From contig CALODT010000001.1 in assembly GCA_942492205.1 (NCBI GenBank), positions 558,001 to 622,000 of the forward strand: a stretch of DNA of 64,000 nucleotides, read 5' to 3'. Shown here piece after piece: positions 25,388-34,103 of the stretch. Under the pieces are notes generated by a model. The model made no database searches, was not told where the DNA came from, and saw nothing but the letters and a program-made list of their open reading frames with translations. Origin of the DNA: UBA1847 sp942492205. Lineage in GTDB: Bacteria > Pseudomonadota > Gammaproteobacteria > Steroidobacterales > Woeseiaceae. A program made the translations under genes and the position numbers. Within the stretch, counting starts at the first letter, position 1, and each line of letters begins with the position of its first letter.

Positions 25388-26098
25388 ATGGCCACCAAAC
25401 ATATGAACGCAGCGCCCGGCGATTTTGCCGATACGGTGTTGATGCCGGGCGATCCGCTGCGTGCGCAGTACATCGCGGAAACGTATTTCGACGATGCCCG
25501 CCGTGTCACCGACGTGCGCAACATGTGGGGATACACCGGCGAGTACAAAGGGCGCGCCGTATCCGTCATGGCGCACGGCATGGGTATTCCGTCAGCGTCC
25601 ATATACTGTACCGAGCTCATTACCGAGTACGACGTCAAGCGCGTCATACGCGTTGGCAGTTGCGGCACGTCGCATCCGGACGTGCAGCTGCGTGACGTCA
25701 TCATCGCAATGGGCGCATCGACGGACTCCAACTGCAATCGCATGCGCTTCGGTGGCTACGATCTTGCGGCGCTGGCGAGCTTCGACCTGGTCGAGAAAGC
25801 TGTGCGCGCCGCAAGACAAAATGGTGTGCGTTATCACGTCGGCAATATTTTTTCGGCGGACCTCTTTTACACACCGGATCCCGGCATGTTCGAGACCATG
25901 GCGAAGTTCAACGTGTACGGCCTGGAAATGGAGGCCGCCGGGATCTTTCCGATCGCCGCGGAGAACGGCGCCGAAGCGCTGGCCATCTGCACGGTGAGTG
26001 ATGACCTGCGGACCGGCGATCACCTGAGTTCCGACGATCGGGCGACGACGTTTGACGACATGATCCTTGTCGCGCTCGAAACGGTAGTGGCGGAGTAA
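25388..26098 (+). CDS. deoD: Purine nucleoside phosphorylase, DeoD type
   Basis: Phosphorolyses purine (deoxy)nucleosides to base plus (deoxy)ribose 1-phosphate; the hexameric DeoD type. The start at ATG 25388 (after GAGGAACC) gives 236 residues, close to the usual 235-239. Motifs: LMPGDPLRA (phosphate loop), HGMGIPSASIY, VGSCGT, GLEMEAAG and the catalytic Asp of VSDDL. It overlaps the aldolase start (TAATG). The bases released feed guanine deaminase/xanthine dehydrogenase, or the phosphoribosyltransferases. Confidence 0.96.
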   Translation: MATKHMNAAPGDFADTVLMPGDPLRAQYIAETYFDDARRVTDVRNMWGYTGEYKGRAVSVMAHGMGIPSASIYCTELITEYDVKRVIRVGSCGTSHPDVQLRDVIIAMGASTDSNCNRMRFGGYDLAALASFDLVEKAVRAARQNGVRYHVGNIFSADLFYTPDPGMFETMAKFNVYGLEMEAAGIFPIAAENGAEALAICTVSDDLRTGDHLSSDDRATTFDDMILVALETVVAE

Positions 26099-27024
26099 TG
26101 GCGCTGCAGGCTGTCACGAGCTCTGGGCGCATGCCTGATCTGTCGCGGGTAGCGGCCGTTGACGAGGTCGGCGTCAATGAGCGGGTTGCCCGGTTCCAGA
26201 GTCGCAGTATCAAGTCGTCGGCCAAGATCGAGGCGCTGCACCTTATCCTCAGCATGATCGACCTGACTACGCTGGAGGGACAGGACACGCCCGGCAAAGT
26301 CCGGCAGCTGTGTCAGAAAGCTATCCACCTGCACGATGCGTTGCCCGGGCTGCCGCATGTCGCGGCGGTGTGCGTTTACCCGACCATGGTTGCAATCGCG
26401 AAGCGCGCGCTGCAGGGGCACGACATCCACGTGGCGTCGGTTGCTACAGCGTTTCCAAGCGGCATGTCGACGCTGAGTGTTAAACTCGACGATACACGCA
26501 TGGCCGTCGAGGCCGGTGCGGATGAGATCGACATGGTCATATCCCGCGGCGCTTTCCTGGCTGGTGATTACCGCTATGTGTTCGACGAGATCCAGGCCGT
26601 CAAAGAGGCCTGCGGCGACGCCCACCTCAAGGTTATTCTAGAAACGGGGGAACTCGGCACGCTGGATCGGGTACGGCGCGCAAGCATGCTCGCGATGCAT
26701 GCCGGCGCCGATTTCATAAAGACCTCGACGGGCAAGATTCAGCCGGCCGCGACCATGCAGGTCACGCTGGTCATGCTGCAGGCGATACGCGACTACTACG
26801 CCGAAACCGGGCGCATGGTCGGAATGAAGCCGGCAGGTGGTATCTCGACCTCGAAGCTCGCCGTGCACTATCTCGTCATGCTCCGCGAAACGTTGGGTAA
26901 CGCCTGGATGACGCCTGTGTGGTTTCGTTTTGGCGCGAGTTCGTTAGCCAACGATGTGCTAATGCAACTCATGAAGCAGTCGACCGGTGTCTATCAATCC
27001 GGCGATTATTTTTCGAAAGATTAG
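26098..27024 (+). CDS. deoC: Deoxyribose-phosphate aldolase, longer eukaryote-like type
   Basis: Splits 2-deoxyribose 5-phosphate into glyceraldehyde 3-phosphate and acetaldehyde. At 308 residues it is longer than usual bacterial DeoC (220-260) and resembles the animal DERA pattern (IDLTTLEGQDT, VCVYPTMV, HLKVILETGELGTL). The Schiff-base lysine is in DFIKTSTGK, the second lysine in GMKPAGGIST, and the Asp in EIDMVISRG. The ATG overlaps the deoD stop. No phosphopentomutase (deoB), which should connect the two steps, is in the window. Confidence 0.94.
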   Translation: MALQAVTSSGRMPDLSRVAAVDEVGVNERVARFQSRSIKSSAKIEALHLILSMIDLTTLEGQDTPGKVRQLCQKAIHLHDALPGLPHVAAVCVYPTMVAIAKRALQGHDIHVASVATAFPSGMSTLSVKLDDTRMAVEAGADEIDMVISRGAFLAGDYRYVFDEIQAVKEACGDAHLKVILETGELGTLDRVRRASMLAMHAGADFIKTSTGKIQPAATMQVTLVMLQAIRDYYAETGRMVGMKPAGGISTSKLAVHYLVMLRETLGNAWMTPVWFRFGASSLANDVLMQLMKQSTGVYQSGDYFSKD

Positions 27025-27027
27025 CGG

Positions 27028-27053
27028 GGTCGTGGCCGCTGGCCGCTCCTGCA
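27028..27053 (-). repeat. REP-like element between deoC and the aldehyde dehydrogenase gene
   Basis: The minus strand reads TGCAGGAGCGGCCAGCGGCC, matching the form of the REP units at 15993-16078 (19 of 26 positions agree with the complement of the left copy). It is a single unit within the 41 bp gap, 12 bases before the next ATG. Confidence 0.5.
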
Positions 27054-27065
27054 GGGTAAGACGCT

Positions 27066-28538
27066 ATGGCAACAGCAGAAAACAAACTCGCCTTTGACGG
27101 CGGTTGGGAATATGCGCCCGCGCCCGAGAGCACGGATCACGTAAAGCTCAACAAGCGTTACGGCCTGTTTATCGACGGCGACTTCGTGGCGCCTGAGAAA
27201 GGTCGCTACTTCGACACGGTCAATCCGGCCACCGAGGAAAAACTGAGCCGTGTTGCGGAGGCGAGCTCTGCGGATGTCGGCAAGGCTGTTAGTGCGGCGC
27301 GCAAGGCCTATCAAAACACCTGGTCGCGTATGAAGCCTAAGGAGCGCGGCAAGTACATCTACCGCATCGCGCGCATCATCCAGGAACGCGCGCGGGAATT
27401 CGCCGCTATCGAGTCCATGGACGGCGGCAAGCCGATCCGGGAGTCGCGCGACATCGATATTCCACTGGCCGCTGCGCATTTCTTCTATTACGCAGGCTGG
27501 GCCGACAAGCTCGAATACGCTTTTCCCGGACGCACGCCGAAACCGCTCGGCGTCGCCGGCCAGATCATTCCGTGGAATTTCCCCATGCTGATGGCTGCGT
27601 GGAAGATCGCGCCGGCCCTTGCATGCGGCAACACGGTGGTGTTGAAGCCGGCGGAAACGACGCCGCTGACGGCGCTGAAGCTGGCCGAAGTAATCGCGGA
27701 TGCAGGCCTGCCACCGGGTGTGGTGAACATCGTGACCGGAGCAGGCCAGACCGGAGCGGCGATTGTCGAGCATGCCGGAGTCGACAAGATTGCGTTCACC
27801 GGCTCGACCAACGTCGGCAAGATCATTCAGCGTTCGCTCGCGGGGAGCACCAAGAAGTACACCCTGGAGCTGGGTGGCAAGGCCGCCAACATCATCTTCG
27901 CTGATGCGCCGATTGATCAGGCTGTCGAAGGTATCGTCAACGGCATATTCTTCAACCAGGGCCACGTATGCTGCGCCGGTTCGCGCCTGTTCGTGCAGGA
28001 GTCCGTCGCTGACGAGGTGATTGCCAAGCTCAAGGATCGCATGGAGACCCTGATCGTCGGTGACCCGATGGACAAGAATACCGACATCGGCGCCATCAAC
28101 TCGTCGATGCAACTCGAGAAAATCGAGTCGTACCTCGAAGTGGGCCAGCAGGAGGGTGGCGAGATGTACCAGAGTTCCTGCCGTGTACCGAGCAAGGGTT
28201 ACTGGTGTCGACCAACGATTTTTACCGGCGTTTCACAATCGAACCGCGTCGTGCAGGAAGAAATTTTTGGCCCCGTGCTTGCGATACAGACGTTCCGGCG
28301 TTTTGACGAGGCGATCAGCAAGGCGAACAACACGCCATATGGACTGTCAGGCGGCGTCTGGACGGACAAGGGTTCGAAGATTTTCAAGATGACGCAGAGC
28401 CTGCGCGCCGGCGTTGTCTGGGCCAACACCTTCAACAAGTTCGATCCGGCATCGCCGTTCGGCGGCTACAAGGAAAGCGGCGTCGGTCGTGAAGGTGGCC
28501 TGCACGGCCTCGACGCCTATCTGAAGTTGGGAGCGTAA
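27066..28538 (+). CDS. Aldehyde dehydrogenase
   Basis: NAD(P)-dependent aldehyde dehydrogenase of 490 residues, with the general base E268 (TLELGGK) and the nucleophile C302 (GHVCCAGSR), plus the Rossmann FTGSTNVG and IIPWNFP motifs. Its place after deoC suggests it oxidises the acetaldehyde released from deoxyribose 5-phosphate. Together with the next gene it resembles the two halves of ALDH16. The start has an AGGG site just before ATG 27066. Confidence 0.93.
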   Translation: MATAENKLAFDGGWEYAPAPESTDHVKLNKRYGLFIDGDFVAPEKGRYFDTVNPATEEKLSRVAEASSADVGKAVSAARKAYQNTWSRMKPKERGKYIYRIARIIQERAREFAAIESMDGGKPIRESRDIDIPLAAAHFFYYAGWADKLEYAFPGRTPKPLGVAGQIIPWNFPMLMAAWKIAPALACGNTVVLKPAETTPLTALKLAEVIADAGLPPGVVNIVTGAGQTGAAIVEHAGVDKIAFTGSTNVGKIIQRSLAGSTKKYTLELGGKAANIIFADAPIDQAVEGIVNGIFFNQGHVCCAGSRLFVQESVADEVIAKLKDRMETLIVGDPMDKNTDIGAINSSMQLEKIESYLEVGQQEGGEMYQSSCRVPSKGYWCRPTIFTGVSQSNRVVQEEIFGPVLAIQTFRRFDEAISKANNTPYGLSGGVWTDKGSKIFKMTQSLRAGVVWANTFNKFDPASPFGGYKESGVGREGGLHGLDAYLKLGA

Positions 28539-28540
28539 CC

Positions 28541-29413
28541 ATGGCAACAGCAGCAAAGCGCGTCCCGATCGCCAAGACCTACAAAATCTATATCGGCGGC
28601 AAGTTCCCGCGCACCGAATCCGGCCGCTACTACGCCTTGCGCGACAAGAAGGACAATGTGATTGCCAACGTATGTCGCGGCAGCCGCAAGGACTTTCGCA
28701 ACTCGGTTGTCGCGGCGCGCAAGGCGCAGCCAGGCTGGGCGAGCGCCAGCGCATACCTCCGTGGCCAGATCCTGTATCGCATTGCGGAGATGCTGGAAGG
28801 GCGTCGCGAGCAGTTCGTTGCGGAACTCGTCCTGCAGGGTTCCGGCAAGCGGGCGGCCGACAAAGAGGTGGATGCGTCGATCGATAGGCTCATCTACTTC
28901 GCAGGCTGGGCGGACAAGTACCAGCAGGTCTTTAGCGCCGTAAACCCGGTCAGCTCGTCGCACTTCAACTTCTCGGTGCTTGAGCCGACCGGCGTCGTTG
29001 CGATCCTGGCGCCGGAGGACAGCAGCCTGCTCGGCCTGGTTTCCAATGTTGCCCCGGCGATCGCGGGCGGCAATACCTGCATCGTGCTGGCATCCGAGAG
29101 CAAACCGCTATGCCCCGTGAGTTTCGCCGAGGTACTGCATGCCTCTGACGTGCCGGCGGGTGTCGTCAATCTGCTCACCGGTTACCGCTCCGAGTTGAGC
29201 GAGCAATTCGCTTCGCACATGGACGTTAATGCGATTGTGTACTGCGATGGCGGCAAGGCGACCGCGCGCAGCGTGCAGGAGCTTGCGGCCGAGAACGTCA
29301 AGCGCGTTATCGCAAGGACCCGTATCGACTGGTCGAAGGACGACGCGCAGCATCCTTACCTGATCCGCGATACCCAGGAAGTGAAGACGACCTGGCACCC
29401 GATCGGTACCTGA
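28541..29413 (+). CDS. Short aldehyde dehydrogenase-like protein lacking the catalytic domain
   Basis: A 290-residue ALDH-family protein, two bases after the full ALDH. It aligns with the N-terminal part of the fold (IYIGGKFPRTESGRYY, RGQILYRIAEML, VVAILAPEDSSLLGLVSNV, NVAPAIAGGNT) but ends before the region that carries the catalytic Cys and Glu, so it should be inactive by itself. The ORF ends with a normal stop and shows no frameshift. It recalls the non-catalytic C-terminal domain of ALDH16. Role as a subunit of the preceding enzyme is inference. Confidence 0.85.
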   Translation: MATAAKRVPIAKTYKIYIGGKFPRTESGRYYALRDKKDNVIANVCRGSRKDFRNSVVAARKAQPGWASASAYLRGQILYRIAEMLEGRREQFVAELVLQGSGKRAADKEVDASIDRLIYFAGWADKYQQVFSAVNPVSSSHFNFSVLEPTGVVAILAPEDSSLLGLVSNVAPAIAGGNTCIVLASESKPLCPVSFAEVLHASDVPAGVVNLLTGYRSELSEQFASHMDVNAIVYCDGGKATARSVQELAAENVKRVIARTRIDWSKDDAQHPYLIRDTQEVKTTWHPIGT

Positions 29414-29456
29414 AGGCGCGACCAAGCGGCGCTGCGCTGCATCATCGTTACAGGGC

Positions 29457-30152
29457 ATGTACGCTGAACCGCTAGATTTTGAGTCGCCACACTGGTCAGG
29501 CCAGGTGCGCCGGCGCCTGCGTGTCAGCATGCTGGTGTCCGCCGTGTGCATTGCAGCGATGCTGCTGGTCCTGCAGTTTCCGGTAGCCAGGCAGGCTGGG
29601 CCAGTAACCGAGTTGATCGTGCAGATACTCATCGACGAGGTCGATACGGCTGCAGAAACGGTTGCGGAGGAATCCGCCCGCGAAGACCTGCACGAAGCGA
29701 CAGACGACGACGCGAGCGAACTCCTCGTGCCGGCCGATGCCATGCAGGAATCCGCCACAGCCGCTGCACCTGTCGACTGGTACGCGCTGCTACCGGACAC
29801 GGCGAAAGCCGCTGCCGAACGGGCCGCGAGGACGGTGTCGGTGAACCCGGTCTTCGACGAGAAACGACGACACGCGTCTGTAAAGTTCGCGCCAAGCAAG
29901 GCGCCACAGGCGACGCCCATCTGGGAAAACGTTGAAAAAGACGCGTTGGGGCGGTCCGTTCTGAAGAGCGGCGATTGCTACCGCGTGATCGACGATCCCA
30001 ACGTTGGCAGCCGCGAGGCATTCGAGATATTTGGCCAGTACATCACCATGTGCAGCTCTTCCGCGGATGTGCCCCGGAATTTACCGTGGGTCAGCGAGAT
30101 TCGAAGTCGTCGAGCAAGCCAGGCTCGATCCGTGCCCCGAGCTGCTGAATGA
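29457..30152 (+). CDS. Hypothetical single-pass membrane protein
   Basis: A 231-residue protein with basic N-terminus and one membrane segment (about 25-42, MLVSAVCIAAMLLVLQFPV), then an acidic, Ala/Glu-rich stretch and a C-terminal region with two cysteines (GDCYRVIDD and ITMCSSS). The layout recalls periplasmic anchors, but no family is recognised. Its last 62 bases overlap the convergent adenosine kinase gene, which is unusual but possible; the C-terminal 20 residues are basic. It follows the short ALDH gene by 43 bp. Confidence 0.6.
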   Translation: MYAEPLDFESPHWSGQVRRRLRVSMLVSAVCIAAMLLVLQFPVARQAGPVTELIVQILIDEVDTAAETVAEESAREDLHEATDDDASELLVPADAMQESATAAAPVDWYALLPDTAKAAAERAARTVSVNPVFDEKRRHASVKFAPSKAPQATPIWENVEKDALGRSVLKSGDCYRVIDDPNVGSREAFEIFGQYITMCSSSADVPRNLPWVSEIRSRRASQARSVPRAAE

Positions 30153-31074
30153 CCATTGTGGCGCAGTGGGTACCGTACTTCGCGCAATCCGCGAGCGACT
30201 TGTCGTTGGCCCAGCCGTACAGGAAGCCGGCGCTGTAGGCGTCGCCCGCGCCGGTCGTATCGACAACCTTCTCCACTTTTGACGCGGCCTGAATCACGGT
30301 CTCGTCCTTGTGCACAATAACCGAGCCCTGCTCTGATCGGGTGATCGCAAACAGATTATCGAAGTCCTTGAGTGCTTTGAGCGCCTCGTCGATCGATGTT
30401 GTACCCAGCAGTGCGTACACCTCCTCCTCGTCAGCAACAATGATGTCGGCGTCATTCTTGACGAAGTCCATGAACGAATCACGGTGGCGCTCGACGCAAA
30501 AAGAGTCCGACAGCGATAACGCAACCTTGCTGCCATGCGCGCGACCGATTTCCGCAGCCTTCCGAGCAAGTGCCGGGCCTTCCGCGATGTCCCAGACATA
30601 GCCCTCCAGCAACATTGCTTTCGGGGCACCGACCGTGTCTGTCGTGATATCCGCGAGGCTGAGCTCAAGACACGCGCCCAGGTATGTCTGCATCGTGCGC
30701 TGGCCGTCGGCGGTGATCAGGACGTGGCTACGTGCCGTCGGTGCACCGTCAGCCGCGGCTGTGAGTCGAATATCGACACCGAGCGACCGCATGTCGTGGT
30801 TAAAAATGGTGCCGAGCTGGTCCGCTCTTACCTTGCCGATGTAGGCCGCCGTGCCGCCCAGGTTCGCAAAACCGGCGATCGTATTGGCAACAGAGCCACC
30901 CGACATTTCGGTCGCCGGCCCCATCCTGGCGTACAGTGCGCGCGCCTGCTCCTTGTCGATCAGCGTCATCGAGCCGGGTATGGCACCGATCTCGGCAAGA
31001 AAAGAGTCCTCGACGTGAGCGAGAACGTCTACGATGGCATTGCTGATGCCAAGTAACTGGACGGAGTGGGACAT
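30091..31074 (-). CDS. Adenosine kinase-like PfkB-family kinase
   Basis: PfkB kinase of 327 residues that probably phosphorylates adenosine to AMP. The start at ATG 31074 is chosen over one ten codons upstream because it begins MSHSVQLLGISNAIVDVLAHV, the usual family N-terminus. GGSVANTIAGFANLGG marks the substrate site and VDTTGAGDAYSAGFL the anion hole with the catalytic Asp. It would salvage adenosine that escapes phosphorolysis. Its 3' end overlaps the convergent hypothetical gene. Confidence 0.87.
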   Translation of the reverse strand: MSHSVQLLGISNAIVDVLAHVEDSFLAEIGAIPGSMTLIDKEQARALYARMGPATEMSGGSVANTIAGFANLGGTAAYIGKVRADQLGTIFNHDMRSLGVDIRLTAAADGAPTARSHVLITADGQRTMQTYLGACLELSLADITTDTVGAPKAMLLEGYVWDIAEGPALARKAAEIGRAHGSKVALSLSDSFCVERHRDSFMDFVKNDADIIVADEEEVYALLGTTSIDEALKALKDFDNLFAITRSEQGSVIVHKDETVIQAASKVEKVVDTTGAGDAYSAGFLYGWANDKSLADCAKYGTHCATMVIQQLGARIEPGLLDDFESR

Positions 31075-31275
31075 GGAATTATCTTCAGGCCAAAAACGCC
31101 GCATAGCCTAACACCGCGTTGCGCTGCTTTGCACGACTCGATATGGCCGAATCCCGGTCGTGTCGCTATCGTCCTCAGACCTGCCTGGCTTGGCCTGCGA
31201 CGCCTATTCGGGATACAGTCGCTCCGGAATCGCGAAAGTTGCCGCAGCGGGTGGTAATCGAAAGGGAGCAATGCA

Positions 31276-31926
31276 ATGAGAAGATCTGCAAGTCTGCTGA
31301 TTCCACTCACGCTGATCCTGATGTACTACGCGTTCTGGGCCGGCATCGCATTGCTGCTGGTTTCGCGATATCCGGGGCTGACGGAGTATCTGCCGCTTGG
31401 GGGTGTGGCTGACCTCGCTGCGTCGAACAACGCAGAATCCTTCGAGCCCATCTATACCAGCGTCGAGCGAACCGTGCTGGCCGCGACAGGCCCCTTGCGC
31501 CTGTTTCTGGCGAGCGTCGGCGCGCTGATCCTGACCGTGCCCGTCTCCTGGGTCTATTTCATCACCAGCCGCACCCGGCGTATCGATCAGTCGTTTCTGC
31601 AGACCATTATGATCTTGCCCGTTGTCGTGACCGGTATTGCGATGATTGTGGTCAACAGTATTGCGCTGGCGTTTAGCCTGGCAGGTGTAGTCGCCGCGGT
31701 GCGGTTCCGCTTCTCGCTCAATCAACCCTCAGATGCCATGTATATTTTTGTTGCTATCGGCATTGGTCTTGGCTCCGGTATCGGTGCGCTGGGTGTTGCC
31801 GGAGTGATCTCCCTGATGTTCGTACTCGCGACGCTGGTCATCTGGAAACTCGAGTACGGTAAGACGCTGTCCGGACCCTTCCTGACGATGCTGACGAGAC
31901 GCGATGGTGGTGAGGACGATTACTAG
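31276..31926 (+). CDS. DUF4956-family membrane protein
   Basis: A 216-residue protein with about four to five membrane segments. The segment FSLAGVVAAVRFRFSLNQPSDAMYIFVAIGIGLG is cut here to its key parts: AAVRFR and DAMYIFVAIGIGLG match the DUF4956 signature. Members often sit beside VTC or CotH-like proteins, so a link with the CotH-like gene at 32921 is worth noting. An AAGGGAG site precedes the ATG. Function unknown. Confidence 0.75.
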   Translation: MRRSASLLIPLTLILMYYAFWAGIALLLVSRYPGLTEYLPLGGVADLAASNNAESFEPIYTSVERTVLAATGPLRLFLASVGALILTVPVSWVYFITSRTRRIDQSFLQTIMILPVVVTGIAMIVVNSIALAFSLAGVVAAVRFRFSLNQPSDAMYIFVAIGIGLGSGIGALGVAGVISLMFVLATLVIWKLEYGKTLSGPFLTMLTRRDGGEDDY

Positions 31927-31941
31927 GTGCAAACGTAAGAG

Positions 31942-32937
31942 ATGATGACACTGAACGAACTCAGCGGCCCTTCGCACCGCAGCCTGCTTCTAGTGCACGG
32001 CCGGGACTTCAAGCCCGGGCCCGAAGCCTATATGGATGTGTCCCTGGCCGCGCTACGCGCCGGACTCGAGCGCGACTACCCCGACCAGGTAAATGCTTTC
32101 GACCATGTGCGCAAGGAAATCGCCTGGTACGGCGATCTGAACGCGGAGTTGCTGCTTGGCCGTGGCAAGAAATACGATGCTGACCTCGACCTTGGCGACC
32201 GCCGCAACGCGCTGAACCGCCTGCGAGAAATAGCGCCGCGAAAGCGCTTCGGTATACGCCAGTACGACCAACTGCCGGGCAAGTCGGCCGTCGGAGAATT
32301 CATTGCTGACATATCGTCGCCTGTGCTGGGCGCAGTCGGGTTATCGATGCCGGTTATCTGTACTGTCGCAAAGGACTTTGGCGAGTACCTGAAGCCAAAG
32401 TCGGACTTCGGCGGCAAGGTCCGCGACCGTGTGCGCGCGGCACTTTGCGAACTGATGGAGCGCGGCGACCGCATAATGCTCGTGACGCACGGGACCGGTA
32501 GCGTCGTTGCCTACGACGTGTTGTGGGAGCTATCGCATCATCCGGACTACAAAGCGCAGTATGGCGACAAAAAGGTCGAGTCCTGGCTGACGCTGGGTTC
32601 GCCGCTTGGGGACCGGGCGATCCAGAAACGACTGCGCGGCGCGAAAGAAAAGACCGACAGCCGTTTCCCGAGCAATGTAATTTCCTGGCACAACGTTGCC
32701 GCTGAGGATGACTATTGTTGCCATGACAATACCCTGGCGGACGACTTCAAGATCATGCTAAGAAAGCGCCAGGTGAGTGCTGTACACGACTATCGAGTAT
32801 TCAACCTGGCAGTTCGCTACGGCAAATCGAATCCACACAGCTCGGTCGGGTACTATATTCACCCCCGGCTTTCCAAGATCCTGGCGGACTGGCTACAGCT
32901 GTCGGACGCGGCGGCAGGTTTCAAATACACTTTTTGA
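31942..32937 (+). CDS. Alpha/beta-hydrolase fold protein
   Basis: A 331-residue protein with a likely nucleophile elbow in VTHGTGSVVAYDVLWEL (Ser in GTGS), a candidate Asp in AAEDDYCCHD, and a candidate His in NPHSSVGYYIHP. It begins with LLLVHGRDFKPG, the oxyanion-hole type VHG turn. No signal peptide. It starts 16 bases after the DUF4956 gene and overlaps the convergent CotH-like gene by 17 bp. Esterase or lipase activity is likely, but the substrate is unknown. Confidence 0.72.
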   Translation: MMTLNELSGPSHRSLLLVHGRDFKPGPEAYMDVSLAALRAGLERDYPDQVNAFDHVRKEIAWYGDLNAELLLGRGKKYDADLDLGDRRNALNRLREIAPRKRFGIRQYDQLPGKSAVGEFIADISSPVLGAVGLSMPVICTVAKDFGEYLKPKSDFGGKVRDRVRAALCELMERGDRIMLVTHGTGSVVAYDVLWELSHHPDYKAQYGDKKVESWLTLGSPLGDRAIQKRLRGAKEKTDSRFPSNVISWHNVAAEDDYCCHDNTLADDFKIMLRKRQVSAVHDYRVFNLAVRYGKSNPHSSVGYYIHPRLSKILADWLQLSDAAAGFKYTF

Positions 32938-33970
32938 GAAGCCGGCGTTCGACCTGCTTCTCGGAATTGATCGTGTCGTAGAACCTGTCCAGGAAGCGCG
33001 TCGTTTTCTTGCGATACTTCGGCAACAGCCCTTCCTGGTTGCTGACCAGCGCATAGATCGCGTCTCGCTTGTCGTTGTACAGGGCCAGCGTTTTCTCGAG
33101 ATGCTCGTTGTTCACGCAGCGGCCGCGGTAAAGTCGCTCCCTTGCGTCACTAAGTTTGAAGCGTGGATTGGTTATTCCGTGCGGGGCGTCGACAATGCCC
33201 GACTGGTCAAAGTCGTAGGGCACTGACAGAAGCGGCTCACCTTCATTCCCTAGCAGGACGTGATTGTGGCAACACTCTGCATCCGGACCCGCAATCGGCG
33301 AGAAGTCCGTGTTGCCAATCATGTAATGAAACAGGGAAATCAGGTTGGTGTATTCCGGTTGCAGTGACTTGACCGTGGTTTTTTCAAGTGCCAGCGGTTT
33401 CATCCCAAGTCGCTTGGAGAGCCTGTCCTTATGCTCGATCAGAAAACCGTAGCGCATCCGGTCTTTGTCCTTGCCGTCGGTATCGACATAGGTGATCCGC
33501 AGCAGGCGCACCCGGAAACTCGCCTCAGTCAGCTGATTCAGTATGCGATATGCCAGGAATTCATTGAGCACAACCTGTTGGTAGACAGTCGACTTATCGC
33601 GACAATGCGTAACCAGCTTCAGTTTGTCCTGCTTGTGAAAATGTGACTTCTTGATCTGCGATTTCTTGAAATCAAGACGCAGGGGCGGGAATGGACAGGT
33701 TTCCTTCTTGAGTCGCGAGATGCCGCGTGTTCGAATGCCGATATCCAGTTCAACCAACTCACCGGCGTCGTCGGTGTACTCGAATTTTCCGTCGACGTCT
33801 TCCTCATCGGAGCGCTCGCGGAGAATCGTGTTGATTGGGGCGACGATCCTGACGTCGAGTGTGCCATTGGTCTGGAACAGGGGGTCGGCGTCATCGGCGC
33901 CTTGCGCAAACGACGTAGAGGCCAGCAGGAACCATGAGAGAGCAGCAAGTGTCCAATGATACATTGACAT
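32921..33970 (-). CDS. Secreted CotH-like protein (atypical kinase fold)
   Basis: A 349-residue exported protein (signal peptide up to about residue 23, ASTSFAQG). The order of conserved pieces fits CotH: IRTRGISRLKKE near the start, KLKLVTHCRD, LNEFLAYRILNQLTE, YGFLIEHKDRL, then YMIGNTDFS with HNHVLL and PYDFDQSG, where the Asn/Asp and DFD motifs would bind metal and ATP in active members. Active CotH proteins are Fam20C-like protein kinases. It is divergent from the phosphatase-kinase fusion at 34104. Family assignment is by pattern only. Confidence 0.62.
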   Translation of the reverse strand: MSMYHWTLAALSWFLLASTSFAQGADDADPLFQTNGTLDVRIVAPINTILRERSDEEDVDGKFEYTDDAGELVELDIGIRTRGISRLKKETCPFPPLRLDFKKSQIKKSHFHKQDKLKLVTHCRDKSTVYQQVVLNEFLAYRILNQLTEASFRVRLLRITYVDTDGKDKDRMRYGFLIEHKDRLSKRLGMKPLALEKTTVKSLQPEYTNLISLFHYMIGNTDFSPIAGPDAECCHNHVLLGNEGEPLLSVPYDFDQSGIVDAPHGITNPRFKLSDARERLYRGRCVNNEHLEKTLALYNDKRDAIYALVSNQEGLLPKYRKKTTRFLDRFYDTINSEKQVERRLLKKCI

Positions 33971-34103
33971 GAATTACCCCTGGTCTGCGGTCAGTGGCGC
34001 CTGTTGTCCGCAGTCTAGCACAGGCTTTTTTGCCCGCGTAAATTGCCGCCTCGAGGCATTCTCACTAAACTCACGGACTGAACGGTCAACCGGAACCCGA
34101 CCC

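Noticed and set aside
28541..29413. Short aldehyde dehydrogenase considered a frameshifted pseudogene
   Set aside because: The frame is intact to a normal stop, is tightly coupled to the previous gene, and no leftover catalytic half is seen in other frames downstream.
33969..34103. ATG start at 33969 for the phosphatase-kinase fusion
   Set aside because: It would put 45 residues before the signal peptide and overlap the start of the divergent gene; TTG 34104 gives a clean signal peptide.
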